Origin: DASQPR01 sp963836785
GTDB taxonomy: Bacteria > Actinomycetota > Actinomycetes > Mycobacteriales > Micromonosporaceae
Assembly: GCA_963836785.1 (NCBI GenBank)
Contig: CAWIKW010000004.1
Coordinates: 262,340 to 326,339 of the forward strand
Length of the DNA stretch: 64,000 nt
Reading direction: 5' to 3'
Shown here in pieces: positions 57,560 through 64,000 of the stretch; the stretch's first letter is position 1; the number at the start of each line of letters is the position of its first letter. Both the position numbers and the translations under genes were made by a program. The notes under the pieces are model-generated. The model ran no database searches. It was given only the letters and a program-made list of their open reading frames with translations, and had not been told where the DNA came from.

Positions 57560-57844
57560 TGAATCTCGGATCGACGCACTCGACCAGGGGTTCTCAGAAA
57601 CAGGTTCCAGGATGACCACCGTTGATCCATCGCACATGACAGCTACTCGAAACGGCAGTGTTCGACCGGACTTGCCGCCCCCCGCGCGGGTGTGGCGAGC
57701 GTCGGAGGGCGCGTTCGCGGCGTGCCCTCCGCACGGACTGCAGCCTCGGCCAGGCTGCGGGACCGGGCATTCGCGGGCCTGGTCCCAACCGGGTGCGCCG
57801 CCGCCGTCCTCTGACCCCCGGTCGGTGGGCGGTGCACCAGGGCC

Positions 57845-57882
57845 GGTCGGACGTGGTGGGGAAGCGCCACGTCCGACCGGCA
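57845..57882 (+). promoter_or_regulatory. Strong hairpin in the SOS operon leader
   Basis: CCGGTCGGACGTGG (57845-57858) pairs perfectly with CCACGTCCGACCGG (57869-57882) around a 10-base loop. A second small hairpin, GACGCA-TCG-TGCGTC, follows at 57919-57933. The leader (57560-57985) otherwise has no convincing gene; the open frame from ATG 57612 has mixed codon use. The stem has no T-tract, so it may be an RNA regulatory or stability element. Confidence 0.6.
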
Positions 57883-57985
57883 GCACCAAGCCGCATCTTC
57901 CCGGCGGCCACCGGCTCCGACGCATCGTGCGTCGAGCGATCCCATCCGGGATTCGGATGGGCGTGGTTGAGGGAGGAAGGCACCA

Positions 57986-58531
57986 ATGGGATCGACCCCG
58001 ACGCTCTTCGCGGTAGACGCTCCGACGCCCACCGACGTGAGCGACGTCGTGACGGCACCGCCATCCGGCCGGTGGCTGTCCGGGCCGTCTCGCGCGGCCG
58101 ACGCACCGACCGTTCCGGCGCATGCGTTCCCGCACCGGACTCCGGCGCAGCTCCTGGCGCTCGCGCGCCGTGGCCTCGACGAAGCGATCGAGCACCGTGT
58201 CGAAGGCCTGCGCTATGCGACCGCCCACCTGGCCGCGCTGCGCGCCGCAGCGGCGGTCGTCGCGGCGCGGGCCAAGCCGGTGCCCAGCCGACGCAGCAAG
58301 CTCACCAGCGTGTGGGACCTGCTCGCCCTGGTCGCCCCGGAGCTCAGCGAATGGGCGGCCTACTTTGCGGCGAGCGCCGCCAAGCGGGCGGCCGCCGAAG
58401 CCGGCATTCCACGTGTGGTCAGCGTCCGCGAGGCCGACGACCTCATTCGCGCGGCCGCATCGTTCGTCGCCGTCGTCGAGCTGGCTCTCGGCCTTGTCCA
58501 CCCCGGTCTGCTGGACGAACTCGTCGCCTGA
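57986..58531 (+). CDS. HEPN-domain protein (SAV_6107 family) of the mutasome operon
   Basis: 181 residues. After a disordered ~45-residue head, HRTPAQLLALARRGLDEAIEHRVEGLRYATAHLAALRAAAAVVAARAKPVPSRRSKLTSVWDLLALVAPELSEWAAYFAASAAKRAAAEAG is an all-helical HEPN-type bundle as in the actinobacterial SAV_6107 family, often found near dnaE2/imuB. GGGAGGAAGG lies 7 bases before ATG 57986. Being first behind a LexA box and in line with the mutasome genes, it is probably DNA-damage induced. Its role is unknown; RNA binding or cleavage is known for other HEPN proteins but no RxxxxH motif is seen. Confidence 0.85.
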   Translation: MGSTPTLFAVDAPTPTDVSDVVTAPPSGRWLSGPSRAADAPTVPAHAFPHRTPAQLLALARRGLDEAIEHRVEGLRYATAHLAALRAAAAVVAARAKPVPSRRSKLTSVWDLLALVAPELSEWAAYFAASAAKRAAAEAGIPRVVSVREADDLIRAAASFVAVVELALGLVHPGLLDELVA

Positions 58532-58658
58532 GGGTAGGCCCCACCGCTTCGCGAAGGGCCTGTCGTCCGGGACCGGATAGCAAAGGCATCCGGCCGATCG
58601 GCATCCGGCTCGCGGTGGGCGTGCAGCGATGGAACACGCGACACAGGGGGGAACCGTC

Positions 58659-59927
58659 GTGGCCGACACCAGGGGCGACATCGTGGTCGACAACATGCCG
58701 TTGCCGTCCCGGTCACCGGGGGCAGGCGGCCTGGCCACGGCCGATCCGGCACCGACCACTCGCGCTACGCCGCCAGCCGGATCCACCCGGACGGCCATGG
58801 TTCCACCCACTTCTGCTCGATCCTCCGGGCGGCCCACTTCTGCTCGATCCACCACCCCTCCGGTCGACCTCGTGAAGGCCACCGCCGCCGGTCCGTCGGC
58901 CGCCGCGACCGCCGCCGCTCTGGTCCGATCGATAGGGCTGGTCGGCCTCGTCCGGCCAGCGACCACACCAACCACCCTCCCGGGGCCGACCGCCATCCCG
59001 TCCGTCACCGTGTCCGTCACCGAGCCTGCGACCGAGCCCGGCTGGAACCCGGATCCGCCGGCGGAAGCCGAGCGGGCTGCCCGGCCGAAGGCGGTCACGA
59101 AGGTGGTCCGCGGGACGGGGCGAGCGCACTCCGCCGCCCCCCGACTCCGGGTAGCCGCCGGGACCGGCGTTGCCGCCGGCACGAATTCCGGCAACATCGC
59201 CGGCGGCCTCGGCGCACCCGATCGCATGTTGCCGGTCATCCACCAGTTGCGTCCGTTGCTGCCCGGTGGCGGGCTGCGTCGAGGGTCAACGGTCGCCACG
59301 TCCGGTGCCACCTCGTTGGTGATCGGATTGCTCGCCGCCGCGTCCCGGGCCGGGTCGTGGTGCGCCGTTGTCGGACTGCCGACGTTCGGCGCGGCGGCCG
59401 CGGCCGAAGCCGGCGTCGAATTGAGCCGGCTCGCGCTCGTGCCCTATCCGGGCCCGGAGTGGAGCACCGTCGTGGCCGCCCTCCTCGACGGGGTGGATGT
59501 GGTCGTCACCGCGCCGCCCGGCCCGGTTGCCGCGTCCCTGACCGGGCGCCTCGCCGCCCGGGCCCGCCAACGCGGCAGCGTACTCATCGGATACGGCCGG
59601 TGGCCGGGCGCCGACGTGTTACTCACCTCGACGCGCGGTGACTGGGAAGGGCTCGACGACGGCCGGGGACGGTTGCGTAAACGCAAGCTCACCGTCACCG
59701 CTCGTGGGCGTGGCGCCGCGGCGCAGCCGAAGGAAGCCACGTTCTGGTTGCCGGCGTACGCGGCGATGGGGGAGGGCTGGTCGGTCGACCGGTGGCGGGA
59801 ACGCAACCACGCGGAGCGAACGCTGTCGTTGTTGCCGCCGCCCGACATCACGATCGTCCCGGATGGACCAATCGTTGACGCGCGCGAAGAAGCGCTCGGC
59901 TACGCGCGCCAAGAAGCCGCCTCATGA
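58659..59927 (+). CDS. imuA': ImuA' mutasome accessory protein
   Basis: 422 residues. The N-terminal ~190 are low-complexity Thr/Pro/Ala-rich. The rest is a RecA-like domain: LRPLLPGGGLRRGSTVATSGATSLVIGLLAAAS (where Walker A would be, but without the GKT), WCAVVGLPTFGAAAAAEAGVELSRLALVPYPG, VVAALLDGVDVVVTAPPG. In mycobacteria ImuA' (with ImuB and DnaE2) is needed for SOS mutagenesis; it binds ImuB. GTG 58659 is chosen because AGGGGGG lies 8 bases before it; ATG 58629 is in frame too. The stop overlaps imuB (ATGA). Confidence 0.9.
   Translation: MADTRGDIVVDNMPLPSRSPGAGGLATADPAPTTRATPPAGSTRTAMVPPTSARSSGRPTSARSTTPPVDLVKATAAGPSAAATAAALVRSIGLVGLVRPATTPTTLPGPTAIPSVTVSVTEPATEPGWNPDPPAEAERAARPKAVTKVVRGTGRAHSAAPRLRVAAGTGVAAGTNSGNIAGGLGAPDRMLPVIHQLRPLLPGGGLRRGSTVATSGATSLVIGLLAAASRAGSWCAVVGLPTFGAAAAAEAGVELSRLALVPYPGPEWSTVVAALLDGVDVVVTAPPGPVAASLTGRLAARARQRGSVLIGYGRWPGADVLLTSTRGDWEGLDDGRGRLRKRKLTVTARGRGAAAQPKEATFWLPAYAAMGEGWSVDRWRERNHAERTLSLLPPPDITIVPDGPIVDAREEALGYARQEAAS
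58806..58850 (+). repeat. 18-bp direct repeat inside imuA'
   Basis: CCCACTTCTGCTCGATCC at 58806-58823 and 58833-58850, 27 bases apart, giving PTSARSSGR / PTSARSTTP in the disordered head. Confidence 0.85.
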
Positions 59928-61612
59928 GCCGGACGCTGGTGCTCTGGTGCCCGGACTGGCCCGTGGTCGCGGCCGGCATCGTCGACGGCGTGCCGGCGTA
60001 CGCACCGGTTGCCGTACTGTCCGCGAACCGGGTGATCGCGTGCTCGGCGGCGGCTCGGCGCGAAGGCATCCGCCGCGGCCTCCGTAAACGCGAGACACAG
60101 GCACGCTGCCCGGAGATCGTGACGATCGAGCACGACGAGGGCCGGGACGCGCGCGCGTTTGAGTCGATCGTCGCGACCGTCGAGGCGATCGCGCCCGGCG
60201 TCGATGTGGTGCGGCCCGGCGTGTGCGCGCTCGCCGCCCGTGGTCCGGCCCGTTACTTCGGCGGTGAGGAACGAGCCGCCGAACACCTCGTCGAGCAGGT
60301 CGCCCAGGCGTGTGCCGTCGAGGCACAGGTCGGCATCGCCGACGGCGTGTTCGCGGCCGGGTTGGCCGCCCGTACGGGTCGGATCGTCGCCAACGGTGCG
60401 ACACCGGCGTTCCTCGCCGACTTCGACATCGCCGCGATCGGTGGTGGCCATGCCGCCAACTCGGCCGGCGGTCGGAGTCGAGCCGCCACCCGTCCGAGTG
60501 ACGTGCGCGGCATGACCTCCCGGGAGGCCCTCGTCGACCTGCTGCGCCGGCTCGGGATCCGTACGCTCGGGGAGTTCGCCGCGCTGCCGCCGGCGGACGT
60601 GCTGGCCCGGTTCGGGTTCGACGCGGCGCTCGTCCATCGGCTGGCCGCCGGCGGCGACGAACGACCGCTCGCGATCCGCCAACCACCGGCCGACCTCGAC
60701 GTCATCGAACGGTTCGACGAGCCGCTGGACCGGATCGATGCCGCCGCGTTCGCCGCCCGCTCGCTCGCCGTCCGGCTGCATGAGCGGCTGGCCGGGCACG
60801 GCCTGGCCTGTACGCGTCTGGGCATCGAAGCGGTCACCGAGCGAGGAGAAGAGCTCTATCGCACGTGGCGCCACGACGGCCTGTTGACCGCGGCGGCGAT
60901 CGGCGATCGGGTGCGCTGGCAGCTCGATGGCTGGCTGCACCACCAGAATCGGCCAAGCGGCGGCATCGTGCGGCTGCGACTCGTGCCCGACGGCATCATC
61001 GAGCATGCCGGGCTCCAACTCGGCCTGTGGGGCGACGCGGGCGTCGAGCGCGACCGTGCGCACCGGGCGATGACCCGTGTGCAAGGCCTCCTCGGGCCGG
61101 AGGCGGTGGTGACCGCGGTCGCGAGCGGCGGCCGCGACCCGATGGACGAGATCACGTACGTCCCGTGGGGCGACGAGCGGCTGCCCGCCCGCCCGGCCGA
61201 TCGGCCGTGGCCGGGGCGCCTGCCGCCGCCCGCCCCGGCCACCGTGCTGGTCGAACCGCTGCCGGTCGACGTGCGGGACATCGCGGGAGCGCGGGTCGGC
61301 GTGACCGCGCGGCTCGCGGTCACCGCACCACCGGCGCGCCTCGTTATCACGCCAACCGGCGGCATCGTCGGGGCCCGGGTGGCGGCCGCCCAGAGCCGAG
61401 CCGCCCAGACCCGAGCCGCTCAGACCACACCGGCCCGGGACACCGTCGTGGAGATCGTCGGCTGGGCCGGGCCGTGGCCCGTGGACGAGCGCTGGTGGGC
61501 GCCGGAGGAGGCCAGCCGCCGTGCGCGATTTCAGGTCGCCCTCGGCGACGGCCGGGCGCTGCTGCTCTGCCTCACCGACGGCGACTGGTCGGTGGAGGCG
61601 ATCTATGACTGA
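59924..61612 (+). CDS. imuB: ImuB, Y-family polymerase-like mutasome scaffold
   Basis: 562 residues. It opens LVLWCPDWPVVAAG, as ImuB proteins do, and keeps the Y-family architecture but not the acidic triad that binds catalytic metals, so it should not polymerise. The clamp-binding sequence QLGLWG (in HAGLQLGLWGDAG) matches the mycobacterial QLPLWG motif that ties ImuB to the beta clamp. The C-terminal ~150 residues bind ImuA' and DnaE2 in mycobacteria. ATG 59924 overlaps imuA'; dnaE2 begins 67 bases downstream. It thus recruits the error-prone polymerase to damaged DNA (established for mycobacteria, inferred here). Confidence 0.94.
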   Translation: MSRTLVLWCPDWPVVAAGIVDGVPAYAPVAVLSANRVIACSAAARREGIRRGLRKRETQARCPEIVTIEHDEGRDARAFESIVATVEAIAPGVDVVRPGVCALAARGPARYFGGEERAAEHLVEQVAQACAVEAQVGIADGVFAAGLAARTGRIVANGATPAFLADFDIAAIGGGHAANSAGGRSRAATRPSDVRGMTSREALVDLLRRLGIRTLGEFAALPPADVLARFGFDAALVHRLAAGGDERPLAIRQPPADLDVIERFDEPLDRIDAAAFAARSLAVRLHERLAGHGLACTRLGIEAVTERGEELYRTWRHDGLLTAAAIGDRVRWQLDGWLHHQNRPSGGIVRLRLVPDGIIEHAGLQLGLWGDAGVERDRAHRAMTRVQGLLGPEAVVTAVASGGRDPMDEITYVPWGDERLPARPADRPWPGRLPPPAPATVLVEPLPVDVRDIAGARVGVTARLAVTAPPARLVITPTGGIVGARVAAAQSRAAQTRAAQTTPARDTVVEIVGWAGPWPVDERWWAPEEASRRARFQVALGDGRALLLCLTDGDWSVEAIYD

Positions 61613-61678
61613 CCGGGCCGTGGCGGCGGACTGGCCGCCACGACGAAGACGACAGCCGCGACGAAGGACAGAGCGCTG

Positions 61679-64000
61679 ATGGGCTACTTCAACCCGAGCA
61701 TCTCGTGGAGCGAGCTCGAGCGCCGGCTCTCCGGCGGAGCGACACCCGAGGACGTCCTCGGTCGGGACGCGTACGGCGAACCGATCATCCCGCATCCGCC
61801 GGTCACCGACGTGCTCGCGAACTCGAGCGACGAGTGGGCCGGTGCCGATGGCGGCGACTCGCCCGCCTGGAGTCGCAAGCGGGCCGCCTACCAGCCACCG
61901 GCCGGCGTACGGCCACCGGTCACGTCCACGGTGGATTACGCGGAATTGCACTGCCACACGAATTTCAGCTTCCTCGACGGCGCGAGCCAACCCGAGGAAC
62001 TGGTCGAGGAGGCGGTGCAGCTCGGCCTGTCCGCGCTCGCCGTCACCGACCACGACGGGTTCTATGGCGTGGTCCGCTTCAACGAGGCGGCCCGCGAGTG
62101 GAAGCTGCCCGCCGTCTTCGGCACCGAGTTGTCGCTCGACCTGCCCGGACCGCAGAACGGCGAACCCGACCCGGTCGGCCGGCACCTGCTCGTCCTCGCC
62201 CGCGGGCCGGAGGGGTATGCGCGGATGTCCCGTACGCTCGCCCTGGCCCACCTCGCTGGCGGGGAGAAGGGCAAACCCGTCTACGACGTGGACGAGGTGG
62301 CCGGCGCGCTCCGGGATCACGCTCTCGTGCTGACCGGATGCCGCAAGGGTCCGGTGCCCGCGGCGCTGCTCGCCGGCGGCATGGACGCGGCCGCCACCGA
62401 ACTCGATCGGCTGGTCGCGCTGTTCGGGCACGACAACGTTGCCGTCGAGTTGACCCGGCGCGGTGACCCGCTCGACGACGACATCTGTGACGCGCTCGCG
62501 GCTCTCGCCGATGGCTTCGACCTGCCCACCGTGGCCACCGGCAACGTCCACTACGCGACACCGAAGCGCCGGCCGCTGGCGACCGCGCTCGCCGCCGTAC
62601 GGGCCCGGCGCAGCCTCGACGAGATGGACGGCTGGCTGCCGGCCGCGGCCACCGCGCACCTGCGATCGGGGGAGGAGATGGCGGCGCTCTACGCGGCGTA
62701 TCCGGGGGCCGTCGACCGGGCCGCCATCTACGGCAAAGAACTCGCATTCGACCTGCAGCTCGTGTCGCCGCAACTACCGGCGTTCGAGGTGCCGACCGGC
62801 CACACCGAGATGACATGGCTGCGGCAGCTCACCATGGATGGCGCGGCCCAGCGCTACGGTCCACGCGGCGCCGACACGACCAGACAGTACGAACAGCTGG
62901 AATACGAGCTCGACATGATCGCCAAGCTCGACTTCCCCGGCTACTTCCTCGTCGTCTACGACATCGTGCGCTTCTGCAAGGAACAGAACATCTACTGCCA
63001 GGGTCGCGGATCGGCGGCGAACTCGGCCGTCTGCTATGCGCTCGGCATCACGAACGTCGACGCGGTGCGGTGGAATCTGCTGTTCGAGCGGTTCCTCGCT
63101 CCGGAGCGGGACGGGCCGCCGGACATCGACATCGACATCGAGTCCGATCGGCGCGAGGAGGTCATCCAGCACGTCTACCAGAAGTATGGCCGGCACCACA
63201 CCGCACAGGTCGCGAACGTCATCTCCTACCGGCCGCGGTCGGCCGTACGCGACATCGCGAAGGCGATGGGCTTCTCGCCGGGCCAGCAGGATGCGTGGAG
63301 CAAGGGGATCGACCACTGGGGCGCACTGTCGCCGGCGGGCAACGAGGAGATCCCGGCCCAGGTGCTGGCGTACGCGAACGAGGTCGCCACGTTCCCACGA
63401 CACCTCGGCATCCACTCCGGCGGCATGGTGATCTGCGACCGGCCGGTGATCGAGGTCTGCCCGGTCGAGTGGGCGCGCATGGAGGACCGCTCGGTGCTGC
63501 AGTGGGACAAGGACGACTGCGCCGCCATCGACCTGGTCAAGTTCGACCTGCTCGGCCTCGGCATGCTGTCGGCGCTGCACTATGCGTTCGACATGATCGA
63601 CTCGAGCAAGCTCGCGTCGACCACGCCGGACGGCCGCTCGGTCGATCTCAGCACCCTCGCGCTCGACGACGACGAGATCTACGAGATGCTCTGCAAAGCC
63701 GACTCGATCGGCGTGTTCCAGGTGGAGAGCCGTGCGCAGATGGCGACGCTGCCCCGCCTGAAACCACGGGAGTTCTACGACCTCGTCGTCGAGGTCGCAC
63801 TCATCCGACCCGGTCCGATCCAGGGCGGCTCGGTCCACCCGTACATCCGGCGCAAGAACAAGCTGGAAGAACCGACGATCCCGCACCCGAAGATGGAAAA
63901 CGCGCTGGCCCGGACGATGGGCGTGCCGTTGTTCCAGGAGCAGCTCATGCAGCTCGCGATCGATGTCGCCGACTTCACCCCGAGCGAGGCCGACCAGCTG
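61679..64000 (+). CDS. dnaE2: Error-prone DNA polymerase DnaE2, 3'-truncated by window end
   Basis: The first 774 residues of a C-family polymerase; the frame is open to the end. MGYFNPSISWSELERRLSG is the usual DnaE2 start. The PHP domain has ELHCHTNFSFLDGAS and AVTDHDGFYGVVRF. The palm has YCQGRGSAANSAVCYALGITNVDAV, then PPDIDIDIESDRREEVI with the likely catalytic Asp484 and Asp486, and HLGIHSGGMVI, VEVALIRPGPIQGG. DnaE2 extends DNA past lesions in SOS mutagenesis together with ImuA' and ImuB. GAAGGA lies ~13 bases before the ATG. Fingers, OB and tail domains lie outside the window. Confidence 0.96.
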   Translation, partial: MGYFNPSISWSELERRLSGGATPEDVLGRDAYGEPIIPHPPVTDVLANSSDEWAGADGGDSPAWSRKRAAYQPPAGVRPPVTSTVDYAELHCHTNFSFLDGASQPEELVEEAVQLGLSALAVTDHDGFYGVVRFNEAAREWKLPAVFGTELSLDLPGPQNGEPDPVGRHLLVLARGPEGYARMSRTLALAHLAGGEKGKPVYDVDEVAGALRDHALVLTGCRKGPVPAALLAGGMDAAATELDRLVALFGHDNVAVELTRRGDPLDDDICDALAALADGFDLPTVATGNVHYATPKRRPLATALAAVRARRSLDEMDGWLPAAATAHLRSGEEMAALYAAYPGAVDRAAIYGKELAFDLQLVSPQLPAFEVPTGHTEMTWLRQLTMDGAAQRYGPRGADTTRQYEQLEYELDMIAKLDFPGYFLVVYDIVRFCKEQNIYCQGRGSAANSAVCYALGITNVDAVRWNLLFERFLAPERDGPPDIDIDIESDRREEVIQHVYQKYGRHHTAQVANVISYRPRSAVRDIAKAMGFSPGQQDAWSKGIDHWGALSPAGNEEIPAQVLAYANEVATFPRHLGIHSGGMVICDRPVIEVCPVEWARMEDRSVLQWDKDDCAAIDLVKFDLLGLGMLSALHYAFDMIDSSKLASTTPDGRSVDLSTLALDDDEIYEMLCKADSIGVFQVESRAQMATLPRLKPREFYDLVVEVALIRPGPIQGGSVHPYIRRKNKLEEPTIPHPKMENALARTMGVPLFQEQLMQLAIDVADFTPSEADQL

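Noticed and set aside
57612..58016. Open frame from ATG 57612 in the SOS leader (MTTVDPSHMTATRNG...)
   Set aside because: Codon third positions are mixed, no ribosome site is well placed, and it overlaps the start of the HEPN gene. Kept only as leader sequence.
57383..59311. A 642-residue open frame on the minus strand opposite the HEPN and imuA' genes
   Set aside because: It is antisense to two well-supported genes, has no domain, and its residues (Arg/Gly/Pro-rich) reflect GC-rich antisense reading.
59900..62773. A 957-residue minus-strand frame across imuB and the dnaE2 start
   Set aside because: Antisense to clear ImuB and DnaE2 coding; no motif; length is explained by lack of stop codons at high GC.

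Overview
The window is a gene-dense, high-GC chromosomal segment from an actinomycete (Actinomycetota). Evidence for this: GTG starts and GTGA/ATGA gene overlaps are common, third codon positions are GC-rich, and several genes belong to actinobacterial families (PimB'-type mannosyltransferase, PASTA kinase PknL, Rv2175c-like DNA-binding protein, CrtYc/CrtYd split lycopene cyclase, ImuA'/ImuB/DnaE2 mutasome). From memory of the Mycobacterium tuberculosis map, the order trpD, DEDDh/GIY-YIG nuclease, pimB', fadD15, TB16.3-like SRPBCC, plsC, Rv2179c-like RNase, aroG, pknL, Rv2175c follows Rv2192c to Rv2175c, with lineage-specific genes inserted. I would place the organism near Mycobacteriales/Frankiales-like lineages but cannot name a genus.

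Layout. 1-4.8 kb: the end of a CtaG-type oxidase assembly gene running in frame into a receiver-like protein, then trpD, a prolyl-oligopeptidase-type S9 peptidase and a stand-alone AsnC ligand domain. 4.9-10.2 kb (minus): nucleotidyltransferase and Nudix pair, a RelA/SpoT paralogue with an altered synthetase strand, and the DEDDh/GIY-YIG nuclease. 10.4-14.3 kb: NYN-domain protein, M48 protease, pimB'. 14.5-19.2 kb (minus): LuxR-type two-component pair and fadD15. 19.4-26 kb: SRPBCC protein, a Lys/Ala/Thr-tailed protein, ROK glucokinase, EEP phosphatase, a flavin monooxygenase with a Pro/Gln/Gly N-terminus, and a coupled alpha/beta hydrolase without its nucleophilic Ser. 26-31.9 kb: membrane protein, plsC, Crp-family regulator, 3'-5' exoribonuclease, pfkA, proC. 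32-35.3 kb: two same-length, membrane-anchored HExxH metallopeptidase paralogues in tandem. 35.4-38.7 kb: class II DAHP synthase, threonine aldolase, RHH/MazF-type toxin-antitoxin pair. 38.7-43.1 kb: frameshifted deaminase, twin GNAT genes, methyltransferase, bicovalent-FAD oxidase. 43.3-47.9 kb: bacterioferritin, Bfd, endonuclease IV, pknL. 47.9-56.6 kb: Rv2175c homologue, crtYc/crtYd, XRE regulator, zinc-knuckle protein, metF, CDP-alcohol phosphotransferase, GNAT, YbaK, DMT transporter, malate synthase. 57-64 kb: a GC-rich minisatellite, a perfect LexA box, a leader with a strong hairpin, then a HEPN protein, imuA', imuB and dnaE2, which runs off the end.

How the genes fit together. The clearest functional unit is the SOS mutasome operon at the right end. 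Smaller units are trpD/aroG (aromatic synthesis), pimB'/fadD15/plsC (envelope lipid), bfr/bfd with iron-box-like sites (iron storage and release), pknL with its likely substrate, and the monooxygenase/hydrolase pair. Many genes have a TANNNT -10 hexamer only 6-8 bases before the start codon, which predicts widespread leaderless mRNAs.

The window also has two families of interspersed palindromic repeats and several short tandem duplications that sit exactly over stop codons. I see no rRNA, tRNA, CRISPR array, prophage or insertion sequence. The strongest candidates for undescribed biology are the tandem membrane gluzincins, the structured LexA-controlled leader, and the two palindromic repeat families.
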